Below, one piece after another: positions 14,420 to 22,467 of a stretch of 37,626 nucleotides of DNA (positions are counted from its first letter, which is position 1; each line of letters begins with the position of its first letter). This DNA comes from JACQXX01 sp964639175 (lineage in GTDB: Bacteria; Acidobacteriota; Blastocatellia; Chloracidobacteriales; Chloracidobacteriaceae), in contig CAZXCE010000011.1 of assembly GCA_964639175.1 (NCBI GenBank), positions 1 through 37,626 on the forward strand, written 5' to 3'. The notes beneath the pieces were generated by a model. The model saw only the letters and a list, made by a program, of their open reading frames with translations, made no database searches and was not told where the DNA came from. A program made the position numbers and the translations under genes.

Positions 14420-15820
14420 ATGCCCCACTCGACGCCTGCCAGTGAGCCTTCCTTTGATACGGCCCGTGATACCGCGGGTCTTGGTGGTCATCCAAAAGGA
14501 TTGACCATGCTTTTTTTTACTGAACTCTGGGAACGGTTTAGCTACTACGGGATGCGTGCCATCCTCATGCTGTATATGACATCAGCGGTCGCCCAGGGAG
14601 GACTTGGGTTTGATGTGAAGACCGCTGCCTCGATTTATGGCACCTACACCATGTCGGTTTACCTGACGAGCTTACCGGGTGGGCTCATTGCTGATCATCT
14701 GCTTGGCGCCCGCATGGCCGTCTTGCTTGGTGGCATCATCATTGCCTGCGGGCATTTTGCGATGATTTTTTCGTCCATGCCTTTTTTCTATGGCGGACTG
14801 GTTTTGATTGCCGTTGGTTCTGGGTTGCTCAAGCCAAATATCAGTTCCATGGTCGGCGGGTTGTATAGTCCAAATGACCCGCGCCGGGACAGCGGATTCT
14901 CTATTTTTTATATGGGAATCAATATTGGTGCCGTTCTGGCGCCACTGGTCTGTGGATATTTGGCCCAGGCTCAAGGATTTAAGCAGTTTATTCAATCGCT
15001 TGGGTTTGCTGCGGAATCAAGCTGGCACTGGGGATTCGGAGCTGCTGGAGTTGGCATGGTCGTGGGGTTAGTCGTGTTTCTGAGTCAATTAAAATGGGTG
15101 GCTCATGTTGGAAACCGACAAACCAAACCCATGGTGGATGGAAAAGAGGTTGCCACTCCCAAACAACCCCTGACGACGGCTGAATGGAAGCGGATTGCGG
15201 TGGTTGTGATCTTTTTTATGTTCACGATGTTTTTCTGGGCGGCCTATGAACAAAAAGGCACCAGCCTGAACCTGTTTGCCAAAGAGCTGGTTCGCACTGA
15301 AATATTTGGCTGGCGATTCCCATCTTCCTGGCTGCAATCAATGACGGCCTTTTATGTGATTTTACTGGCGCCAGTTTTTTCCAAAGTGTGGGTCGCGTTA
15401 GGGGATCGGCAGCCTTCGAGCCCGGTGAAATTTATTTTTGGGCTCTTATTTATTGGGTGCGGGTATTTACTGATGATTCCCGCCGCTATGCTCACCGCGA
15501 GTGGGAAGATCAGCCCGCTCTGGTTTGTCGCGCTCTACTTTTTGGAAGTGATGGGTGAAATGTGTTTGAGCCCGGTTGGCCTGAGTACAGTGACCAAACT
15601 GGCACCGGCGCGGGTTTTAGGGATTATGCTGGGTGTGTGGTTTTTGGCATCTGCGTTTGGTAACAAGCTAGCTGGCTATCTTGCCGGGTTTTACGATGGC
15701 TCAAACGCGCCATTACTGACCACATTATATGGTGGGATCGCAGTGGGGCTTTTCGTCGCAGCCGGCATTCTTGCCACGCTCACGCCAACGATTAAGCGGA
15801 TGATGGGCGATGTGAAGTGA
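14420..15820 (+). CDS. POT/PTR-family proton-dependent peptide transporter
   Basis: Inner-membrane proton-coupled di- and tripeptide symporter of the major facilitator superfamily. The 466 residues carry the family signature FFTELWERFSYYGMRAIL near 32-49 (the ExxERxxYY-type proton-coupling motif as ELWERFSYYG), a GGLIADHLLG segment, and multiple hydrophobic helices to the C-terminus. The NISSMVGGLY and SIFYMGINIGA segments are also typical. Helices are broken by a hydrophilic loop near 230-255. An AGGAG lies about 14 bases upstream of the ATG, a long spacing. The gene ends in the AT-only repeat and terminator at 15823-15916. Substrate specificity beyond small peptides cannot be read from sequence. 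Confidence 0.93.
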   Translation: MPHSTPASEPSFDTARDTAGLGGHPKGLTMLFFTELWERFSYYGMRAILMLYMTSAVAQGGLGFDVKTAASIYGTYTMSVYLTSLPGGLIADHLLGARMAVLLGGIIIACGHFAMIFSSMPFFYGGLVLIAVGSGLLKPNISSMVGGLYSPNDPRRDSGFSIFYMGINIGAVLAPLVCGYLAQAQGFKQFIQSLGFAAESSWHWGFGAAGVGMVVGLVVFLSQLKWVAHVGNRQTKPMVDGKEVATPKQPLTTAEWKRIAVVVIFFMFTMFFWAAYEQKGTSLNLFAKELVRTEIFGWRFPSSWLQSMTAFYVILLAPVFSKVWVALGDRQPSSPVKFIFGLLFIGCGYLLMIPAAMLTASGKISPLWFVALYFLEVMGEMCLSPVGLSTVTKLAPARVLGIMLGVWFLASAFGNKLAGYLAGFYDGSNAPLLTTLYGGIAVGLFVAAGILATLTPTIKRMMGDVK

Positions 15821-15822
15821 TT

Positions 15823-15862
15823 TTTAATTAAAATTTAAATTGTGGTTTAATTAAAATTTAAA
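15823..15862. repeat. 17-base AT-only direct repeat
   Basis: TTTAATTAAAATTTAAA occurs at 15823-15839 and again exactly at 15846-15862, 23 bases apart, starting two bases after the transporter stop codon (15818-15820). With mid-GC surroundings this is an abrupt AT island. It could be an UP-element-like or bending site or the remnant of a small duplication. Confidence 0.8.
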
Positions 15863-15869
15863 AAAGACA

Positions 15870-15916
15870 GGGCACCGTGACTGAGTATTCAATCACAGTG
15901 CCCGTTGTTTTTTATC
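15870..15916 (+). terminator. Intrinsic terminator of the peptide transporter gene
   Basis: GGGCAC, GTGA and TGA pair across a GTAT loop with TCA, TCAC and GTGCCC (stem 15870-15903, two C-A mismatches), and TTGTTTTTTAT follows on the plus strand. This is a clear rho-independent terminator about 50 bases after the stop. Confidence 0.85.
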
Positions 15917-16084
15917 GTCCAAATGAAAAAATTGACAGTGAGTGAAGCAACCTTTTGTCCACCATATCAATCTCTGGTTCCATTTTTCGGTTGCCAGATC
16001 GTCTCTGTGTAACGGATTTTGGCAGTTACGGTATTGGTATCGAAGGGTTACACCCACCAATCAGTCCTGAGCTTGAGAGCGTAC

Positions 16085-16148
16085 GCCGGAGAAATCCGGC
16101 ACATCAGCGCAAATTTTGCCAAACTTTCGGGCACAAAACAGGTGCTCG
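16085..16148 (+). other. Candidate structured RNA leader upstream of a small gene
   Basis: In the 476-base gap 15821-16296 no gene is convincing. Two compact hairpins lie close together: GCCGGA with a GAAA tetraloop and TCCGGC (16085-16100), and CGGGCAC with loop AAAACAG and GTGCTCG (16128-16148). The second loop CAAAA (16134-16138) is complementary to TTTTG at 16114-16118, so a pseudoknot is possible. It lies about 150 bases before the ATG of the 107-residue protein. I do not recognise a known riboswitch class. Confidence 0.3.
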
Positions 16149-16296
16149 GGCGTCTAATGAATCAACTCCAATCTACATTTCTTTCCAAATTAAGCCGTAG
16201 TTTCAACGTTTTTTGCTTGTGGTATGCAAGTTGCTTTCACCTAAAGCAACTGCATTGATTTATTCCCTCAACAATAGAAAAGAAGGAGAAGACCAT

Positions 16297-16620
16297 ATGG
16301 TGAAGGTAAATTTGCTCGAAAATCGTTTTTTGAAAGTCCGGAAACTCTCTCCCGTCAAACCCGCAATCCAACCAGTGCCTGAATCAACGCTGATGACACC
16401 CGGTGCCATTTTGACCAAGCTGATGGCTGAACTGGTTCGGGCACGCAATGCAAGTCAGACTGCCTTACAGCGATTGCGACGTGATCCAAACCCGTCTGAG
16501 GCGGCGTTGTTAGAGTTGCGACGGACGCGTGAGCAGGTCCAGTTGCGTCGGCAAAACTTGTTGCGGGCGCTGGCTGCCCATCAGAAATCTCAATTATTGG
16601 AGCTGGCCAATGGTCGGTAA
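16297..16620 (+). CDS. Hypothetical small basic helical protein
   Basis: A 107-residue protein I do not recognise. A strong AAGGAG eight to nine bases before the ATG supports the start and supports expression. Residues 1-35 are extended and rich in Lys, Val and Pro; residues 37-107 are Ala/Leu/Arg/Gln-rich with heptad-like spacing (LTKLMAELVRARNASQTALQRL, then EAALLELRRTREQVQLRRQNLLRALAAHQ in the second half), which suggests a helical hairpin or coiled coil. It is strongly basic, so binding to nucleic acid is possible. It stands alone between the peptide transporter terminator and the convergent jag gene. Its long 5' region contains two hairpins. Confidence 0.7.
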   Translation: MVKVNLLENRFLKVRKLSPVKPAIQPVPESTLMTPGAILTKLMAELVRARNASQTALQRLRRDPNPSEAALLELRRTREQVQLRRQNLLRALAAHQKSQLLELANGR

Positions 16621-16809
16621 GTGGTGTTCCTGGTTAAGGTGGGGGAGGGCATACTGAACACCATCAGAACTGTTCCCCCCAACCCTGATGGCCGTGTCGC
16701 TCGTCTCTTCCTGGTGACGGATCGGGCTCTGTCAGATTCAACTCTCTCAATCGCAACTTTGTAGTTTCTTCTCTTCCAAACTTCTTCACTTTGAGAGCCG
16801 TGGTCTTTT

Positions 16810-17289
16810 TCAGGCCAGGTGAATCACAACTTTTCGTTCTTCACCATCCCCGATGCTCTCCGTACGGACTGATTTATCTTCGAGTAAGGCGGTGTGAATA
16901 ATACGGCGTTCGAAGGAAGTCATTGGCGCGAGCGTAAATGGCCGGCCAAAGCGCTTTACTCGTTCAGCCGCTGCCGTTGCCATTAACCGCAGTTCATGTT
17001 CACGATGAGCCCGGTAACTGCCGGCATCAAACCGCATGCGGATTTCACCGCGCAGATGACGAGCAAAGACCCGGCTGGCCAGGTATTCAAGCGTGTTGAG
17101 TAGTTCTGCATTATGGCCAAGCAGCAACGGAACATCCTCGCCTGAAAAATTAACCCAGACCTGATGTGGCTCCCGGACTGATACTCCCACCTCAAGCTCA
17201 AAATTGCCCAGAGTTACAATTTTCGAAAGGTATGTTTCCAGTTCGGCGGCAAATGTAGTGCATTGTTGGTCAAGATCGGGAGTTGTCAT
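16810..17289 (-). CDS. jag: Jag/KhpB-type KH-R3H RNA-binding protein
   Basis: Cytoplasmic RNA-binding protein of 159 residues. A KH-like domain lies at about 28-95, with LLLGHNAELLNTLEYLASR in place of the usual GxxG loop (G58-H-N-A), and an R3H domain at about 96-159 carries the R-x3-H core in SFERRIIHTAL (R128, H132). The N-terminal Jag-N domain found in Firmicutes is missing. It sits 85 bases after yidC on the same strand, the position it has in most genomes. AGGA lies about eleven bases upstream of the ATG. The family is linked to cell envelope control and sRNA binding in other bacteria; the role here is unknown. Confidence 0.9.
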   Translation of the reverse strand: MTTPDLDQQCTTFAAELETYLSKIVTLGNFELEVGVSVREPHQVWVNFSGEDVPLLLGHNAELLNTLEYLASRVFARHLRGEIRMRFDAGSYRAHREHELRLMATAAAERVKRFGRPFTLAPMTSFERRIIHTALLEDKSVRTESIGDGEERKVVIHLA

Positions 17290-17374
17290 AGTCCGTGATT
17301 CCTTTACGGTCGGTTCATCCGGATCGCTGGTTCACCGTCAATTGATTTGGTGAAGGTGAACCAGGCAGGGTTCC

Positions 17375-19183
17375 TTAAGCTGGGGATTCGGCTGGTTTTT
17401 TGGCTTTTTGGGTTGTGTTCACGGGCGGAGGCTGAATCGGATTCAGTTTATTAATGACCAGTTGTTGCGAAATACCGATGATATTTCCAGCCATCCAGTA
17501 CAGGACCAGCCCGCTTGGTGCCGTCCAGAAGAAAAAGTAGGTGAGCACAATCGGAAAAACCCAGGTCATGAGAGTTTTCTGCATTTTTTGAGCTGGATCA
17601 TCCGTGGCGGGTGATGGCATCAACAGGGTGGAGCCAATCTGGGTGACACACATCGCAATTGGCAATATATGCAGCCGATCTGGTGCTGACAAATCATTGA
17701 GCCAGGAAATAAAGTGTTCCTGGCGAATGTCCACTGAGATCTGAAGATAGATAAAGAAGGCAAAAAAGATCGGCATTTGCAGCAAGAGCGGCAGACACCC
17801 CATCAGCGGGTTCCCCTCGCGCATCAGTCGTGCCAGTTCAAGTTGACCCTCTAATACTCGGGGATCATTTTTGGGAAGACTTTTAATTCGGTCCTGAATT
17901 TCCTTAACCCGGGGTTGAATTTCGGCTGTTTTCCTGAGTGCCACTGACGATTTCCACTTCAGTGGAAAGAGCAGGGTGTTCACAATAATGGTGATGGCGA
18001 TAATTGCCCACCCATAATTGTTGGTATAGCGATGCAGGATTTTGACGGAAACATCGAGCAGGGGCACAAGCGGTCGGACCAGAAAAGAAAATATTCCGTA
18101 GTCAACCAGTACTTCCAAATCAACTCGATTTCCGAGTTGCTGGTTGACGGGGAGGAGATAATTTCGATCTTTTGGTCCAATGTAGAATGTATTTTTTACG
18201 CCATTGAACAGTGGGATCAGAACGGCAACGTAATCGCGTTCAGTTGGGGTTCCATCAACTGTTTCCGTCACTTTCCGATTGGAAAGCACGACCTCAGGTA
18301 CATTTTGTTCTGGAATAACGGCCATTGCAAAATAATGGTCGGCGAGTGCTGCCCAGTGAACATTCTGATACCGATTTTTTTCAAACTGATCAGGTTGAAC
18401 ATCGGTCGCTGGCCGGTAATATGGCTTGGTTGTTACCACAACTGCCTGTGGCGGTGTATGGTAGCTATCAAATGTGTGGACAGACTGATCACCAAAGTTT
18501 GGTCCTAAAACAGTACTGGCCTGAACTGGAGACTGACCTTTTTTGACATCAACAGTATAGTCAAACGTGTAGCCAGCTCCGTCTCGTTCGTCTCCTTTAA
18601 ATACCAGTGATTTCCGAACCTGAATCCCCTGAGATGGGTCTTCATAGGTAAATGCCAGTTCTTTGGTTTCACCTGGACCAACCGTGAGGTCGGTGACGGG
18701 TGGGTCAATTCGAAAATTTACGGAATTCAGTTTTGTTTCAAGCTGGGTATCAGATTTGATTGCCAGACGCAGGGGGGCACCCAGCTCCAAAGTTTTATCC
18801 GATGGCGCGTGTTTCCGTGAGAATGCCGAGACCAGTTCAAGATCTTGATGCAGGGAGTTCTTGAGGGGCCGTCCATTTGGAAGCTGCTTCAGAACCCAGC
18901 TTGTCATCACCCCACCCCGATTAGAAAAGACGGCTTTCCATAATTTTGTTTCAACCGTGATGGATTGTTCAGCAACCACATCTGGGGCCGGGAGTGGTCC
19001 CTGATTCACTACGGCTGGCTGAGCCGCGACTGGGGGGGATTGGTTAGCCGGTTGGGGAGGAGCGGTCGGAGGAAGTGCTGGTTTTGAGGGAGATGGTGGT
19101 GATGGTGCAAAAAAGTATTGCCAGCCCAACAAAACCAAAAAAGAAAGGAACAACGCAAGAAAATAACGAGGTTTTTCGCCCAT
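17375..19183 (-). CDS. yidC: YidC membrane protein insertase
   Basis: Inner-membrane insertase that works alone or with SecYEG. The 602 residues start with MGEKPRYFLALFLSFLVLLG, an N-terminal membrane anchor, followed by a Pro-rich linker, a large periplasmic beta domain (about 75-350) and the conserved five-helix core (about 360-575). Core markers are the coiled segment IQPRVKEIQDRIKSLP, then GCLPLLLQMPIFFAFF and GLVLYWMAGNIIGISQQ. At the position of the hydrophilic-groove Arg (E. coli R366) the alignment gives N402 in IIVNTLLFPLK. The C-terminus is basic, as expected for ribosome contact. It follows yidD and rnpA and precedes jag, the standard order. Confidence 0.96.
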   Translation of the reverse strand: MGEKPRYFLALFLSFLVLLGWQYFFAPSPPSPSKPALPPTAPPQPANQSPPVAAQPAVVNQGPLPAPDVVAEQSITVETKLWKAVFSNRGGVMTSWVLKQLPNGRPLKNSLHQDLELVSAFSRKHAPSDKTLELGAPLRLAIKSDTQLETKLNSVNFRIDPPVTDLTVGPGETKELAFTYEDPSQGIQVRKSLVFKGDERDGAGYTFDYTVDVKKGQSPVQASTVLGPNFGDQSVHTFDSYHTPPQAVVVTTKPYYRPATDVQPDQFEKNRYQNVHWAALADHYFAMAVIPEQNVPEVVLSNRKVTETVDGTPTERDYVAVLIPLFNGVKNTFYIGPKDRNYLLPVNQQLGNRVDLEVLVDYGIFSFLVRPLVPLLDVSVKILHRYTNNYGWAIIAITIIVNTLLFPLKWKSSVALRKTAEIQPRVKEIQDRIKSLPKNDPRVLEGQLELARLMREGNPLMGCLPLLLQMPIFFAFFIYLQISVDIRQEHFISWLNDLSAPDRLHILPIAMCVTQIGSTLLMPSPATDDPAQKMQKTLMTWVFPIVLTYFFFWTAPSGLVLYWMAGNIIGISQQLVINKLNPIQPPPVNTTQKAKKPAESPA

Positions 19184-19270
19184 ACATCAAAAACTTTCAA
19201 AGCCCCTGACGTGCTGCTGATTCGGGATTGAAGTAAAACAGCACACCTCTGTGTCAAAGCACAGATCTAT

Positions 19271-19495
19271 TCATGGAACCGGATCATATCCGCCAGGACA
19301 AAAAGGATGACACCGGAGTAAGCGTCGAAGCCCCAAATATCCGCCCCGCCAAATCCCATAGCGTTCGATTGCCTCAGCCGTGTACTGAGAGCAGGTTGGA
19401 TAAAATCGGCAGGCAGGGGGCAAAGCTGGGGAGATGTAGCGTTGATACGCTCGAATCAACCCAACTGCTCCAGATCGTACCGAAAAATGCGCCAT
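19271..19495 (-). CDS. yidD: YidD membrane protein insertion efficiency factor
   Basis: Small protein of 74 residues with the YidD signature: LIRAYQRYISP, then CRFYPTCSQYTAEAIERYG and CHPFCPGGYDPVP. It is an amphipathic, Cys-rich inner-membrane-associated protein that helps YidC-dependent insertion. It lies 87 bases before yidC and 131 bases after rnpA on the minus strand. The short length is normal. Confidence 0.95.
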   Translation of the reverse strand: MAHFSVRSGAVGLIRAYQRYISPALPPACRFYPTCSQYTAEAIERYGIWRGGYLGLRRLLRCHPFCPGGYDPVP

Positions 19496-19626
19496 ATCCA
19501 GGCCAGCCTATCAATATTGTTCAGATCATCGCGACGAATAGTTAACTGACAAGTCTGGGTACCTTTCCCGGAATCAGGTGATAAACGCCAGGCGCTACGA
19601 TTCTCGGTCCGACTTCAGCGGGTGAA

Positions 19627-20097
19627 TTATTTACGGTCACCTGGGGTGGAGAGCTTTTTCGTCAGCCGTAAAAACTCAGCTTCCACCTGTCCATAGGTAC
19701 TCCTGGTTAATGGTTGCTTGGCATTTACGACCAGGTCCCACCCTGGCAGCAAAGATGTTTTCTGATGTCGAAACACCTCTCTGACCAGCCGCCGGCAACG
19801 GTTGCGTTTTACTGCCTTTCCGATTTTCCGACTGGTGGTAATCCCAAGGCGGACCCGTGGAAACTGGGAATGCAATGCAAAAATTGTAAAGAGTGAAGAG
19901 TGCAACCGCAGACCCTGATCATAGACACGTCGGAACTCAGTTGGGCGAAGCAAGCGATCTTGCTTTAACAACTGTTGATCTGGTCGTGGCGAATGGGAAG
20001 TCGATAGAGGTGAACACTCAGTGGTTGGGTTGGTCTGAGTGCTTGTTTCGGCTTCAGGGTGCTCCAGTGGCAACTCTCGGTTCAGGGGATTTCCCAT
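19627..20097 (-). CDS. rnpA: Ribonuclease P protein component, N-terminally extended
   Basis: Protein subunit that binds the P RNA and pre-tRNA leader in RNase P. The conserved part starts at LLKQDRLLRPTEFRRVYDQG and includes LGITTSRKIGKAVKRNRCRRLVRE, the RNR motif of the active interface. From the ATG at 20097 the protein is 156 residues, with about 41 acidic, Ser/Thr/Pro-rich residues before the core; a GTG at 20128-20130 would add eleven more. Neither has a ribosome binding site. Typical RnpA is about 115-125 residues, so the extension is real or the true start is a TTG near the core. It follows rpmH by about 150 bases, the usual order. Confidence 0.9.
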   Translation of the reverse strand: MGNPLNRELPLEHPEAETSTQTNPTTECSPLSTSHSPRPDQQLLKQDRLLRPTEFRRVYDQGLRLHSSLFTIFALHSQFPRVRLGITTSRKIGKAVKRNRCRRLVREVFRHQKTSLLPGWDLVVNAKQPLTRSTYGQVEAEFLRLTKKLSTPGDRK

Positions 20098-20248
20098 ATC
20101 AGTCTGGTTCGAGATGAGTACAAACCGCACCGAGTAAAAACGCCAATGCTTCCACCTTATGCGTTCAGTCTATCTCTCTACTGGCCGTCAGGTGAAAGCA
20201 AACTGGTGGGGCGGCAACAAAGAACCTGTGCTTCAACTGAAGCACTTT

Positions 20249-20392
20249 TTAATAATGAGCAGCCGTCAGGCGTTTGCGCCCTTTCGCCCGTCGCCGTTTT
20301 AAAACAAGGCGGCCACCTTTGGTAGCCATGCGGGCCCGGAACCCATGGGTTTTGGCACGCCGCCGGTTATTTGGTTGGAATGTTCTTTTCAT
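20249..20392 (-). CDS. rpmH: 50S ribosomal protein L34
   Basis: The 47-residue L34 protein: it begins MKRTFQPNNRRRAKTHGFRA, is very basic and ends in RLTAAHY. It belongs to the large ribosomal subunit. The C-terminal AAHY extends slightly beyond the usual 44-46 residues. AAGGA lies nine bases before the ATG. The usual upstream partner dnaA is absent; rseP lies upstream instead, so this is not evidence of a replication origin. Confidence 0.96.
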   Translation of the reverse strand: MKRTFQPNNRRRAKTHGFRARMATKGGRLVLKRRRAKGRKRLTAAHY

Positions 20393-20547
20393 AGCTCCAA
20401 ATCCTTCGCTTCCTGGGATGATGAATGTTCAATATTCGAAATTCAAACCTCCTGGATAAGAACTCACCAGCCACCAGCCGATGATAAATCTGCTCCAGTT
20501 GTAAGAGGTAAGTCAGTCGAATTTTTGAATTTTTAGACAAAAACGTG

Positions 20548-20576
20548 AGAGTACAGATGGGGGGAGGTTTCGTCAA
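20548..20576 (-). promoter_or_regulatory. Possible sigma-70 promoter for rpmH-rnpA
   Basis: On the minus strand TTGACG (20571-20576) is followed after 17 bases by TACTCT (20548-20553). The -35 matches five of six consensus bases, the -10 only three. It would give a leader of about 150 bases before rpmH. The gap 20393-20657 otherwise holds only the hairpin at 20606-20637. Confidence 0.35.
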
Positions 20577-20605
20577 GCGAAGAATTTCGACTTGAGGGGG
20601 ACTGG

Positions 20606-20637
20606 TCCTGGTAAACCAGCGAACTGATTTACCAGGA
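20606..20637 (-). terminator. Hairpin after rseP, possible terminator or processing site
   Basis: A perfect 10-base inverted repeat, TCCTGGTAAA at 20606-20615 and its complement at 20628-20637, sits 21 bases after the rseP stop. No T-run follows on the minus strand, so it may stabilise the mRNA end rather than act as an intrinsic terminator. Confidence 0.4.
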
Positions 20638-20657
20638 TCGAGTTGGACTCAATAGAT

Positions 20658-22100
20658 TTACTTGCCTGGAGCGGGAGTTGGGGCAGGTGTGGCCGGTGGT
20701 GGTGAGGTATCAACCGCAGTCGGTTTGGTCGTTGCTTTTGTGGCTGATCGTTCGGTAAATAATCGAGCTACGTCGATGTAAATAACATATCCCATCAACA
20801 AAAAGAGCAGAACAGCCCCAGTCTGCATCATTTTTTCCTTAAATCCGTTTGTGATTTGCAATCCAACCCAGCCAAAGAGTGTTTCCAGGAAAATGATGAA
20901 AATATGACCGCCGTCTAAGACTGGAATTGGAAGCAAATTGAAGACCCCAAGATTCAGGCTCAACAACGCCATCAATCTGAGTAAGCCTTCAACCCCAAGG
21001 GATTGATAGGTATCTGAAGACATTTTGGCAATCCCCAACGGCCCGGCTAAGGTTTCTTTGACTGCCCGGTGCCCGGTGAAAATCTGTCCAAGTGCCTCAC
21101 CTGTGAGTACCAGAACCCGAATGTTTTCATCAACGGCATAGCGGAAAGCTGCCGCGAAGGATTTGTTCTGTGTAATCATTGGCGTCATCGGAACTGAACT
21201 TGGCTCTGGCGCAAACCCAATCATGACATCCCCTCGGGGTTCCTGACGCGGTGTGATGTGCAGTGTCACCAGTTGTCCGCTGCGATCAACTTCGAGGTCA
21301 ATCGGTTTACTTTCAAAATTGCGCACCGAACTCTTAAACCAATGAAAATGAACAACGGGCTGCCCATTGAATTTGACAATTTTATCCCCAGGTTTAAGCC
21401 CACCAGCTTCGGCTGGAGTTCCAGGGCTTACAACTTTGACCTGGATTGGCATTGAAGTGAGGTCGTTTTGGAGCAACCCCGAATCACCAAGCTTTTCCTG
21501 GCCAAATTGAATGCGAGAAGGCGTCAACGTTAATTGAAGTTGCTGGGTATTGCGCTGGACGGTGACTGAGATGGGTTGATCGGGGCGCAGAATGGTCGAA
21601 TCAGAGACTTGTCCCCAGGTAGGGTTCGTTTTGCCATCAATCTGAAGGATTCTATCCCCAGGTTGAATCCCAGCTTTCTCAGCGGCTGATCCCAGCGCCA
21701 CACTTCCCACCACAGCCGGCTGAGTGAGATAGGCTGGAGATTGAAACATAAACATGGCCATTGCTGCCGGAATGGCAATCGCGCTGAGAATATTCATGAC
21801 TGGCCCGGCAATCAGAACCAGAAACCGATGCCATTTGGGACGTGAGAGAAACTCATCACCCGTTCCCTCGATTTCTTCATCCAGCGTTTCACCCTTCATC
21901 TTGACATATCCGCCAAGCGGGATCGCTGAAACCCGATAATCAGTATCTCCATAATTAAACCCAAGCAGGCGGGGCCCGAATCCGAGTGAAAACACTTCAA
22001 CTTTGATTTTCAACAATTTGGCAACCGCAAAGTGACCAAATTCATGGATAAAGATCATCGGACCGAGCACAACTAAAAACAACAACAGGGTTAGCAGCAT
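20658..22100 (-). CDS. rseP: RseP/site-2 intramembrane zinc metalloprotease
   Basis: Inner-membrane protease of 480 residues that cuts membrane-embedded substrates such as anti-sigma factors or remnant signal peptides. The zinc site HEFGH lies at 19-23 in the first membrane helix and the third ligand in NLLPIPVLDGGH near the C-terminal helices. Two PDZ domains lie between: one around GSVALGSAAEKAGIQPGDRI and one around SPGTPAEAGGLKPGDKIVKF. The C-terminal 30 residues are Pro/Thr/Ala-rich and unlike the family. AAGGAG ten bases before the ATG supports the start. In many genomes dxr and bamA flank it; here the upstream neighbour is a divergent kinase gene. Symbol by family; its substrate is not known. 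Confidence 0.93.
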   Translation of the reverse strand: MLLTLLLFLVVLGPMIFIHEFGHFAVAKLLKIKVEVFSLGFGPRLLGFNYGDTDYRVSAIPLGGYVKMKGETLDEEIEGTGDEFLSRPKWHRFLVLIAGPVMNILSAIAIPAAMAMFMFQSPAYLTQPAVVGSVALGSAAEKAGIQPGDRILQIDGKTNPTWGQVSDSTILRPDQPISVTVQRNTQQLQLTLTPSRIQFGQEKLGDSGLLQNDLTSMPIQVKVVSPGTPAEAGGLKPGDKIVKFNGQPVVHFHWFKSSVRNFESKPIDLEVDRSGQLVTLHITPRQEPRGDVMIGFAPEPSSVPMTPMITQNKSFAAAFRYAVDENIRVLVLTGEALGQIFTGHRAVKETLAGPLGIAKMSSDTYQSLGVEGLLRLMALLSLNLGVFNLLPIPVLDGGHIFIIFLETLFGWVGLQITNGFKEKMMQTGAVLLFLLMGYVIYIDVARLFTERSATKATTKPTAVDTSPPPATPAPTPAPGK

Positions 22101-22467
22101 CCCTCTCTACTCCTTCATAAAAACTATGGGTTTGGAATCATAAACTGTACCACGAGCGTGGCGGTTTCGGCAGCACAAAATCCTGAAACGCTTTTGCTGC
22201 AACAAGATGTTCCTGGCCTTTGGCAAATACTGCGAAAGAGGTTGTCTCTATTTGAGGTTCCATGTTAAATGATATGGTACTTTCTGCTGGTACTTCCAAC
22301 CTGCTTCCGCATTGCACTCGCAACCGCGTGTCGTTTTTCAGCCAGGGTAACCAAGAGTCTTTCAATTGCTTTGATGGCGAGGTCCAAGATTGGATGCTCA
22401 AGCGATTGATGGACAATGACTGAAAGCCCTTTCCTCCAGACTTTCAGGCTGAGCTGTTTCAATCACC
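22101..22467. promoter_or_regulatory. 367-base divergent region between rseP and the kinase gene
   Basis: This gap must hold the promoters of rseP (minus) and the kinase (plus). I saw no convincing -10/-35 pair. A minus-strand frame at 22265-22462 is listed separately as a weak candidate gene; the rest shows nothing recognisable. Confidence 0.5.
22265..22462 (-). CDS. Possible small helical protein (weak)
   Basis: A 65-codon frame upstream of rseP on the same strand, from a TTG. The middle (LAIKAIERLLVTLAEKRHAVASAMRKQ) reads as a regular amphipathic helix and codon choice resembles the neighbours. There is no ribosome binding site and I recognise no family. A second frame at 22138-22416 overlaps its end and also looks partly coding, so a broken gene is another reading. 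Confidence 0.2.
   Translation of the reverse strand: MKQLSLKVWRKGLSVIVHQSLEHPILDLAIKAIERLLVTLAEKRHAVASAMRKQVGSTSRKYHII

Noticed and set aside
16085..16148. c-di-GMP-I riboswitch suggested by the GNRA-loop hairpin
   Set aside because: The conserved sequence around the ligand site and the receptor are not present.
15955..16258. Overlapping plus-strand frames of 79-81 codons upstream of the small protein
   Set aside because: No ribosome binding site, irregular composition, and they run through the hairpin region; better read as a leader.
20249..20657. Replication origin beside rpmH-rnpA
   Set aside because: dnaA is absent and I see no cluster of DnaA boxes; rseP lies upstream.
22138..22416. 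92-codon minus-strand frame before rseP
   Set aside because: No ribosome binding site or known family, and it overlaps a second equally plausible frame, so it cannot be called a gene.
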